This document shows, one piece after another, positions 54,285 to 60,765 of a stretch of DNA of 64,000 bases. This DNA is from Flavobacterium sp. GTDB lineage: Bacteria; Bacteroidota; Bacteroidia; Flavobacteriales; Flavobacteriaceae. Position 1 is the stretch's first letter. Each line of letters starts with the position of its first letter. A program made the position numbers and the translations under genes. Under the pieces are notes generated by a model. That model saw only the letters and a list, made by a program, of their open reading frames with translations, did not search any database and was not told the DNA's origin. The stretch spans positions 1 through 64,000 of the forward strand of contig NZ_JANXTI010000039.1 in NCBI RefSeq assembly GCF_025352425.1. Direction: 5' to 3'.

Positions 54285-55865
54285 ATGCTAAACAGCTTCC
54301 CCTTCTACCTAATCCTCATCTTCGCCATTGTCTTTATTATGATGATTGCCGATAAGATTAAGGTGGCCTACCCTATCCTATTGATTGTTGCGGGATTACT
54401 GATTAGCTTTATTCCGGGGATTCCCAACATAAAAATAAATCCGGAGTTTATATTTTTAATCTTCCTCCCACCGCTGCTTTATGAAGCAGCCTGGGCAATC
54501 TCATGGAAAGAACTGTGGCACTGGCGTCGGATTATATTAAGCTTCGCCTTTGTGGTGGTATTCCTGACCGCCTTTACTGTTGCCCTGGTGGCGGACTATT
54601 TTATACCCGGTTTCGGACTCGCGCTGGGCTTTTTGTTAGGCGGTATTGTTTCCCCTCCCGATGCGGTGAGTGCGGGTGCCATCTTAAAGTTTGTAAAGGT
54701 CCCACGAACTATATCTTCCATACTCGAAGGGGAAAGCCTTTTAAATGATTCTTCCTCACTTATTATCTTTAGGTTTTCCTTAGTGGCGGTAAGCACCACC
54801 CAGTTTATCTTTTCGAAAGCAGTTTTTAGTTTCTCCTGGATGGTTCTTGGCGGTATTGCTATTGGGCTGCTGATTGGACTGATCTTTATGAAACTACACA
54901 AATACCTTCCTACCGATGCCAATATGGATATTGTCTTCACCCTCGTAATGCCTTACATTATTTATCTAACCGCAGAGGAAGCCCATTGTTCGGGAGTATT
55001 GTCTGTGGTGAGTGCGGGGCTTTATTTATCCAACAACCGGCATTCCTTCCTGTCGAGTGCCTCTCGGGTCAGGGGCTATAATGTGTGGCAGAGCCTTATT
55101 TTTGTGCTGAATGGACTGGTATTTACGTTAATTGGGCTTTCGCTCCCCGCCGTCACCGCCGGACTTGAAAAGGAAGGCGTGAGCTTTAACTCTGCGATTG
55201 GTTATGGTATGTTGGTTACACTGGTTTTAGTCGTAGTAAGGATGCTGGCAGCTTACGGAGGGGTAATCACTACTTTGATGATACGTAAGTTTATCCCGGT
55301 AGCTGATTCGGCTAAGCCCGAAATAAAAGGGCCGTTTATCATTGGCTGGACGGGAATGCGTGGCGTGGTATCTTTGGCAGCAGCCTTATCGATTCCCGAA
55401 TACTTAAATAATGGAAATCCATTCCCGCAACGGAACCTTATTCTATTTATCACTTTTGTGGTAATACTGCTTACATTGATTTTGCAGGGATTAACGCTGC
55501 CCTACTTCATACGCAGGCTGGAGATGATGACCCCAGAACAGGAAGCCGAAGAGCAACAGCAATACAAACTTATAAAATACGAAATGGCTGCATTCGCACT
55601 CGAGCAGCTAAAAGACCAATATGGAAAGGCATTAGAAGAACAGCCACTACTGCAGAAAATAGCTGACAAATGGGAAGCCAGTAAAATGCTTACCGAGGAC
55701 ACCGAAATGACCGCCGATGGTAAAATCATCTACCTCAACATCCTGCGCAAACAACGGAAATGGTTACTGCAAAAGAACCGGAAGGATGGGAATCTGGACG
55801 AGGGAATCGTTCGCCGCCATTTGCATCAATTGGATATGGAGGAGGAAAAAGTACGGCATTTGTAA
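54285..55865 (+). CDS. Na+/H+ antiporter, CPA1 family
   Basis: This 526-residue inner-membrane exchanger (NhaP/NHE-type) is for Na+ or K+ and pH homeostasis. About twelve TM helices lie in residues 1-410. Family motifs are FLIFLPPLLYEAAW, GGIVSPPDAVSAGA (transport Asp of the ND/DD region), ILEGESLLNDSSSLI and GWTGMRGVVSLAAAL. A cytoplasmic helical tail of about 110 residues is charged (EQEAEEQQQ). It is preceded by a 14-base tandem array and followed directly by a 7-base tandem array. Confidence 0.95.
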   Translation: MLNSFPFYLILIFAIVFIMMIADKIKVAYPILLIVAGLLISFIPGIPNIKINPEFIFLIFLPPLLYEAAWAISWKELWHWRRIILSFAFVVVFLTAFTVALVADYFIPGFGLALGFLLGGIVSPPDAVSAGAILKFVKVPRTISSILEGESLLNDSSSLIIFRFSLVAVSTTQFIFSKAVFSFSWMVLGGIAIGLLIGLIFMKLHKYLPTDANMDIVFTLVMPYIIYLTAEEAHCSGVLSVVSAGLYLSNNRHSFLSSASRVRGYNVWQSLIFVLNGLVFTLIGLSLPAVTAGLEKEGVSFNSAIGYGMLVTLVLVVVRMLAAYGGVITTLMIRKFIPVADSAKPEIKGPFIIGWTGMRGVVSLAAALSIPEYLNNGNPFPQRNLILFITFVVILLTLILQGLTLPYFIRRLEMMTPEQEAEEQQQYKLIKYEMAAFALEQLKDQYGKALEEQPLLQKIADKWEASKMLTEDTEMTADGKIIYLNILRKQRKWLLQKNRKDGNLDEGIVRRHLHQLDMEEEKVRHL

Positions 55866-55911
55866 AAAGAACAAAGAACAAAGAACAAAGAACAAAGAAC
55901 AAAGAACAAAG
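55866..55911. repeat. Six 7-base tandem repeats (AAAGAAC)
   Basis: Six perfect copies of AAAGAAC plus AAAG begin immediately after the antiporter stop codon. A copy-number-variable microsatellite is likely. The rest of the gap to the methyltransferase shows no gene. Confidence 0.85.
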
Positions 55912-56017
55912 GCCCGAGGCAAAGCCTAATTATATGGAGTGCAGCGTAATAAAGAAATCTCCAAAAACAGAATTTGCTTTAAATTAGTTTTATTTTGTAT
56001 CAAAAATTATTTCTTTG

Positions 56018-56632
56018 TTATCTCTTTCTGAATCCACAAAACTGAAAATTTTGTATGGTATCGAAAGGAGTTGTATGATTTTCTGTGAAAGATTTCACAG
56101 CTTGAAAACTTTGGTTAAAAGTTTGCTTCATCGTATTTTCTGAATATTGTTTAATTTCCAAACCGCTACATTTTAAAGGTCCGTTTTCCGAAAAAGTGCC
56201 TAATAGAAAATTCCCGTTTTGATTTATTGAATTCCCAATGATAGCAACATATTTATTGATACTTTCCTCTTCTGTTAAGAAATGAAAAACGGCTCTGTCG
56301 TGCCAAAAATCAAATGTTACCTTGGGTATGAATTCCGTAATATCAGAAACTATCCAATGTACTTTATCCGCTTTGCTTCCCAACCGTTTTTTTACTCTTT
56401 CCAAAGCACATTCTGAAATATCCAATACCCAAATATTCTCATATCCTTTTTCTAACAATGCATCAACCAAATTACTCTCGCCACCACCAACATCAATAAT
56501 GTTGGCGGTTTTAGATAAGTTCAAATTGTCTAAATAATCCATAGAAGTTTTTGGATATTTCTGTGTCCAACTGACTTCATAGGGTTGTTTTGTAGCAAAA
56601 ACATTTTCCCAATGTGATTTATTATTTTCCAT
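56018..56632 (-). CDS. Class I SAM-dependent methyltransferase
   Basis: The 204-residue cytoplasmic protein has SAM motif I in IIDVGGGESNLVDAL (about residues 40-55), post I VLDISECALERVK, and a HDRAVFHFLTEEE loop near 115. It resembles the UbiE/Tam-like small-molecule methyltransferases. The substrate is unknown. It lies at the edge of a region of decayed genes on the same strand. Confidence 0.88.
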   Translation of the reverse strand: MENNKSHWENVFATKQPYEVSWTQKYPKTSMDYLDNLNLSKTANIIDVGGGESNLVDALLEKGYENIWVLDISECALERVKKRLGSKADKVHWIVSDITEFIPKVTFDFWHDRAVFHFLTEEESINKYVAIIGNSINQNGNFLLGTFSENGPLKCSGLEIKQYSENTMKQTFNQSFQAVKSFTENHTTPFDTIQNFQFCGFRKR

Positions 56633-56653
56633 AATTACTATAACATAATTTAA

Positions 56654-57191
56654 TTATTCTTCTCTACTACCTTTAGTTAATTCTGATAATAAATAATACG
56701 CTCCTTTGATTACAACTTTAGCATTGGCAGAAATTTCATCAATTGTTTTTACCTCGCTGTAACCTAAATCTGTTGTTCCTAGGTTTACTTTTATTTGTTG
56801 TAGAACTTCTGTATTGATTATAGTAGCTATGTTTTGCCAGCCTTTACAAACTCGCCTTCTTGTACATGAATATTTTTTACAATTCCACCACTCAAAATAC
56901 TTACTTGTGCCTGATATTTGGGAGGCAAAGAAAGTTTACCATTGATTTTTAAGGAAGAGGTTAGATTTTATTTTCAAAACCGCCTAATTCTAATCTGATA
57001 GCCTATTTGGGCATCTTTAAAATGAACGATAGATTGACTTTTTTGTTTCGGTAATGACTTCTTCTTTTTAGTTTCGCTGGAATTGTTCTTGCACGAATTA
57101 AGAGCAAACAGAGCTAGTTGACTCTCCAGCTGCACAAGGCATACATGAAAGTGATATTATAGCATGATAATATTAGGGTTAATAATTTCAC
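56654..57191 (-). pseudogene. Broken CusB-type efflux adaptor (RND membrane fusion protein)
   Basis: Minus-strand frames together read a periplasmic adaptor of a copper/heavy-metal RND pump, in order. A lipoprotein N-terminus (LFALNSCKNNSSETK) is followed by LELGGFENK in another frame, NLTSSLKINGKLSLPPKYQ and VSILSGGIVKNIHVQEGEFVKAGK (biotinyl-lipoyl domain) in a third. Next comes a stop-containing junction near 56827-56840, and then the C-terminal domain (TDLGYSEVKTIDEISAN, VIKGAYYLLSELTKG) ending at 56654. A one-base loss explains the middle shift. The junction removes the central hairpin and barrel domains. The CusA and TolC partners are absent. Confidence 0.8.
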
Positions 57192-57270
57192 AAGCGTAAA
57201 AGTAAGGTTTTTTAATTTCAAAAAAAAGACGAACAATAAGATGATCTGTTCGCCAATTATTTGTGTATGT

Positions 57271-57403
57271 TTATTTCTTCGCTACAAAATTCATTCCGCA
57301 TTTGGAGCATTTTTCGGGATCATACTTAGGGGTTCATCAATCATAAACCCATTGTCACAGTGTGTTTTTAGTCGTCATTTTTTGCTTTTCATCATCATGA
57401 ACC
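57271..57403 (-). pseudogene. Remnant of a metal-binding (CxxCGM) protein
   Basis: The minus strand reads KYDPEKCSKCGMNFVAKK before a stop at 57271, and upstream, in other frames, MMMKSKK and KKHTVTMG. The second segment closely matches MMMKTKK...KKHTMAM of the intact gene at 58049. The frames are broken by at least two shifts. It lies upstream of the broken adaptor on the same strand, as in copper-efflux operons where a heavy-metal-binding domain protein is associated with the pump. Confidence 0.65.
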
Positions 57404-57466
57404 TTGCTAATGCACGAAATGAAATTCGACGGAGTGAATCTTTCGTGTGGTTTTGCAACCTTGTAC

Positions 57467-57801
57467 TTAATAAACCCCAACAACCTCAACCTCTTGCTCC
57501 TTCAATTCATTCAACAAAAACATTTCCCCATTCACTTCCTGATAATACCGCACCTGTAGCACAGCAATACGTACTCCATCTACGGTTGGTAGCGGGTGAG
57601 GCGTCAGGGTAAAACTAGTACTACTAGAGTTAGCATCAATTGATATAATAGCACTGGTAAACTTAGAAGTTCCGACATCAAAATCAACTCGCAACACCCC
57701 AAAACAAATCTGCATTCCGGTAGCAGCCGGAACAATCAACGGTAACAAATCATTTGTGATGGTAGCAGAAAAAGTAGGTTCAGAAACCTTGCTTTCCCAC
57801 T
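57467..57801 (-). pseudogene. C-terminal fragment of an unknown protein
   Basis: An open minus-strand frame of about 110 codons starts directly after a TAG at 57800-57802 and reads WESKVSEPTFSATITND, then LPLIVPAATGMQICFGVLR, and ends LKEQEVEVVGVY at 57467. There is no ATG at its 5' end; a TTG at 57748 would cut conserved-looking sequence. The ending (RYYQEVNGEMFLLNELKEQ) resembles the last strands of Flavobacterium hypothetical proteins. It looks like the 3' part of a gene that lost its start. Confidence 0.5.
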
Positions 57802-57889
57802 AAAATATATTTTCACAAGAAACTCGGGAGTTACAGCCCATTATGATAATGATATGGGTATCGGGTTTGGTGTAAATCTGAATTATTAA
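57797..57889 (+). pseudogene. Possible tail of an outer-membrane barrel gene
   Basis: On the plus strand a short frame ends TAHYDNDMGIGFGVNLNY before TAA at 57889. The alternating pattern with a terminal aromatic is typical of the last strands of a Bacteroidota outer-membrane barrel. Its 5' side runs straight into the fragment on the other strand, so the junction near 57800 may be a rearrangement point. The fragment is short and the call is tentative. Confidence 0.3.
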
Positions 57890-58048
57890 AGAATACGTGA
57901 GAATTATGTAACCATTAGTAAGAATAACGTAATAGTGTATGGAACTAGTTAAGTCACCTTTATCACGAAATAATTTATAAAATAATTTGGGTAACAGCAA
58001 TCTGAAGAGCGAGAAACAGCGCAACTGAATAAAATTAAATCTAATATT

Positions 58049-58498
58049 ATGAAAAATACAAAAATGATTGCGAGAATGTTTTCTGTAATGCTACTCATAG
58101 CACTATCACTTACAGCAAGTAACACTAACGCACAAACTAAAACAAAAAAAGCAATGATGAAAGATTGTTGCATGATGAAAGACGGTAAAATGATGTGCAT
58201 GAAAGATGGTAAAACGATGCCTATGACCAAAGACATGAAAATGAAAAACGGTACTACCTGCATGACTAATGGAGAATGCGTAATGAAAGACGGTAAAAAA
58301 ATGACAATGAAAGAAGGACATTGCATAGACATGAATGGTAAAATGGATAAATGCTCAATGATGATGAAAACCAAAAAAATGAAAACCAAAAAACACACTA
58401 TGGCTATGACTTACACGTGCCCGATGCACCCCGAAGTAACTAGTGACAAACTTGGAAAATGCCCCAAATGTGGAATGGATTTAGTGGTCAAAAAATAA
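58049..58498 (+). CDS. Met/Cys-rich metal-binding protein (DUF6799-like plus HMBD)
   Basis: This exported 149-residue protein has a signal peptide (residues 1-29, ending TNAQ). Residues 30-115 repeat MKDGKxMxM-type units with many Met, Cys and Lys, like DUF6799 domains. The C-terminus is a heavy-metal-binding domain (YTCPMHPEV...GKCPKCGMDL) as found in CusB and CopA-type proteins. A periplasmic copper or silver sponge or chaperone is the likely role. It lies next to the broken efflux locus and may be the surviving part. Expression could rely on its own upstream region, but no consensus promoter is clear. Confidence 0.85.
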   Translation: MKNTKMIARMFSVMLLIALSLTASNTNAQTKTKKAMMKDCCMMKDGKMMCMKDGKTMPMTKDMKMKNGTTCMTNGECVMKDGKKMTMKEGHCIDMNGKMDKCSMMMKTKKMKTKKHTMAMTYTCPMHPEVTSDKLGKCPKCGMDLVVKK

Positions 58499-58612
58499 AA
58501 CTTTTAAGGTTGATTTTGAGAATGCTTGTTGTAAAAGACAAGCATTCTCATTTTAATCGTATGATGAATATTCCAACACTTCTGCGCGAATCCTTCGTAT
58601 GGCAAAAGTATG

Positions 58613-59092
58613 CTATTTCTCTGCCACCTGAAGCTTAATACTAAATTTTCCTTTATAGGGCTGCTCTGCCATTAAGGAATGACTAATTATCAAAGTGTGT
58701 TTGCCTGTTTGTTTAAGTTCCAGCGTTATATCTCTCCCAAATGGACCATCAGAAGTTTTATCGGGAAATAGGATTTGATCAAAACGGATGTTTCCTTCAC
58801 CCCCGAGTGGCGTGATTACAGCATACAAATTTCCGGTAAACTCATTTTTAAACCTCACATAGATTCGGGGGTGTGTCGAGTCAATTATTCCTATAGCACT
58901 GTAGGTTCCTTTTTCATCTTGCTCCAACATCTTAATAGTGTCTCGCAGTTGGGTATTGATATTCTTATCCTCCACTATAGGTTTTGCCCTTTCAATAATG
59001 TCAATACTATTACCAGAAGCCATTTTGAAGTTCTCTCTTGGACTACAGGAGGATGCGACAATCATAAATAATATGGGGGTTAAAGTTCTCAT
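58613..59092 (-). CDS. Lipoprotein of unknown function
   Basis: The 159-residue protein has a signal peptide and lipobox (IVASSCSP, Cys16). The C-terminal half, about residues 70-155, looks like a beta-sandwich (RIYVRFKNEFTGNLYAV, TLELKQTGKHTLIISH). The strand pattern suggests a carbohydrate-binding or pre-peptidase-like domain, but I cannot assign it. It overlaps the upstream VOC gene by four bases and ends a three-gene operon. Confidence 0.7.
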   Translation of the reverse strand: MRTLTPILFMIVASSCSPRENFKMASGNSIDIIERAKPIVEDKNINTQLRDTIKMLEQDEKGTYSAIGIIDSTHPRIYVRFKNEFTGNLYAVITPLGGEGNIRFDQILFPDKTSDGPFGRDITLELKQTGKHTLIISHSLMAEQPYKGKFSIKLQVAEK

Positions 59093-59508
59093 TTTCCCGA
59101 AGATGGCATTTTTATAGTAGGCTGAATGATGCTCACCTTATTTCCTTCGGTGTCATAAAACGATAAATGCAATCCGTGACCTTTAATTTCTGCCGGTTCG
59201 CCAAGCAGGGTGCCTCCTGCGGCCATGATGTTGTCCATCGCCTCACGAATATTCTCAACACCAATTACCAATGAAGGGTATTGATCAGGCGTTTCCTCAT
59301 TCTTTGGAAAGAAGCCACCATTGATGCTACCGGGATTTTTAATCATTCCATCATCGTCTGTTTCTGTAGTGGTCACTACTACATAATTGCCCATATCTTC
59401 CCCAAGCATCTGCGTTTTCCAGCCAAATGCATTGGCATAGAAAACTGACATTCGGTTTCTGTCTAATGCTGGCATTTCAAAATGCACTACGGGATTTATC
59501 TTTTCCAT
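59089..59508 (-). CDS. VOC family protein
   Basis: The 139-residue vicinal-oxygen-chelate (glyoxalase/bleomycin-resistance fold) protein has a beta-alpha-beta-beta-beta repeat, visible in VHFEMPALDRNRMSVFYANAF and in the second half GHGLHLSFYDTEGNKVSIIQP. The metal or substrate residues are not certain. Members include lactoylglutathione lyase-like enzymes and antibiotic-binding proteins; this one resembles uncharacterised relatives. It lies 11 bases after a second VOC gene. Confidence 0.85.
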   Translation of the reverse strand: MEKINPVVHFEMPALDRNRMSVFYANAFGWKTQMLGEDMGNYVVVTTTETDDDGMIKNPGSINGGFFPKNEETPDQYPSLVIGVENIREAMDNIMAAGGTLLGEPAEIKGHGLHLSFYDTEGNKVSIIQPTIKMPSSGK

Positions 59509-59519
59509 AGCTTTATTTT

Positions 59520-60032
59520 TTAGGGTTTTATGACGTCAGGGTTTCCGCTATAGGCTTGCACTAACTTCGCAATGTCGAGCTTCTTCATTTTCATCATCGC
59601 CTGCATTACGTTGTTAACCTTTTTGGTATCGTTGTCGGCTACCATGTCTCCCCATGTCGCAGGAACTACCTGCCATGATAGACCAAACTTATCTTTAAGC
59701 CAGCCACAAACGCTTGCTTCACCGCCATCTTCTGTCAGTTTGTTCCAATAGTAATCAATCTCGTCCTGGGTATCGCAGTTTATCATAAACGAAACAGCTT
59801 CGTTGAATTTAAATTGAGGCCCCGCGTTGAGCGCGAGAAACTCCTGTCCTTCAATCTGAAACTGAATTGTCAATACACTGCCCTGAGGCATGGGCATATC
59901 TGGTCCGTAATAGGAGATTTTTCCTTTCTCAACATTATTGAAAATAGTAGTGTAGAAGGTTACTGCTTCCCAAGCATTTGAATCAAACCAAAGGCAGGGG
60001 GTTAATTTTTGGTGGATGTTGACTATTGGCAT
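59520..60032 (-). CDS. VOC family protein, PhnB-like
   Basis: The 170-residue protein of the PhnB/3-demethylubiquinone-methyltransferase-like subgroup has typical motifs LTPCLWFDSNAWEAVTFYT and INCDTQDEIDYYWNKL, then CGWLKDKFGLSWQVVP. Function is unknown; these are not PhnB phosphonate enzymes. It heads an operon with a second VOC protein and a lipoprotein. A TAAATTTG (60068-60061 on the minus strand) lies 29 bases upstream, and an inverted repeat is just beyond. Confidence 0.87.
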   Translation of the reverse strand: MPIVNIHQKLTPCLWFDSNAWEAVTFYTTIFNNVEKGKISYYGPDMPMPQGSVLTIQFQIEGQEFLALNAGPQFKFNEAVSFMINCDTQDEIDYYWNKLTEDGGEASVCGWLKDKFGLSWQVVPATWGDMVADNDTKKVNNVMQAMMKMKKLDIAKLVQAYSGNPDVIKP

Positions 60033-60089
60033 AATGAAAGAATTAAAAGGGGTCTTACTCCAAATTTAATTCAACCAAAGAAAAATGTG

Positions 60090-60119
60090 TTATATAATAG
60101 GGTGCTCGTTATTATATAA
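60090..60119. promoter_or_regulatory. Inverted repeat upstream of the VOC operon
   Basis: TTATATAATA (60090-60099) and TATTATATAA (60110-60119) form a perfect 10-bp inverted repeat with a 10-base GC-richer loop (GGGTGCTCGT). It lies about 60 bases before the PhnB-like gene and could be an operator. Confidence 0.35.
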
Positions 60120-60218
60120 TTAAAGGTTTTTAGACTTGATATGTTAAAACTGTCAAGGGTAAAATAGTAAAATATAAGCACTTGTAGTGTATGAAAGTTT
60201 AAGAAACTAGAATGGAAT

Positions 60219-60593
60219 CTACCTTAGTTCATCGAGTCCCAACAATAGCAATTGCGCAGTCGCTTCATTGGTAGCCAAAGGCACATTGTGAACATCACAA
60301 ATCCGAATCAGCATATTAATGTCGGGTTCGTGGGCGTGGCTGGAATTTGGGTCTTTAAAGAAGAGTACCATTTTGGTTTTCCCTTCAGCGACACGCGCCG
60401 CAATTTGGGCATCACCTCCCTCTGGACCGGAAAGCATTTTCTTTACCTTAATACCGACGGCTTCTACCTTACTTCCGGTAGTTCCGGTAGCAATAAGGTT
60501 GATATGCTCTTTTTCTAAAAGATGTTTGTTTTTATTAATGAACTGAACCATGTCAGCTTTTTTCGCATCGTGCGCAATTATGGCAATTTCCAT
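60219..60593 (-). CDS. mgsA: Methylglyoxal synthase
   Basis: This enzyme converts dihydroxyacetone phosphate to methylglyoxal and phosphate, a bypass of lower glycolysis. The start at 60593 (MEIAIIAHDAKK, 124 residues) fits the family; the upstream extension to 60662 is rejected. The phosphate-binding GPEGGDAQIAARVAEG motif, ATGTTG, and HAHEPDINMLIR with the catalytic His and Asp are all present. It lies between the VOC operon and cyanophycin synthetase. On the minus strand TACATTTG (60615-60608) may be a -7 element. Confidence 0.93.
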   Translation of the reverse strand: MEIAIIAHDAKKADMVQFINKNKHLLEKEHINLIATGTTGSKVEAVGIKVKKMLSGPEGGDAQIAARVAEGKTKMVLFFKDPNSSHAHEPDINMLIRICDVHNVPLATNEATAQLLLLGLDELR

Positions 60594-60765
60594 GAGTGAT
60601 GTTTTTGCAAATGTAAAGTAAAAGCACAAAGTTTGACACTTCGAGGTTAACTCATGATGCATTTCATTGGAACTCTCGCATTTACGTATTTGGGTTCGTC
60701 AATGCTGATTTACTTAGTAAGATCTGCAAGAGGAAACTAGAAGTGGCTGCTTAGTAAAACCGTCG

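Noticed and set aside
53701..55911. Mobile element boundaries marked by the repeats
   Set aside because: No transposase, no terminal inverted repeat pair with target duplication, and the genes between are ordinary chromosomal ones.
57241..57612. 123-codon plus-strand open frame in the decayed region
   Set aside because: It is antisense to the metal-binding remnant and the C-terminal fragment, and its translation has no recognisable domain.
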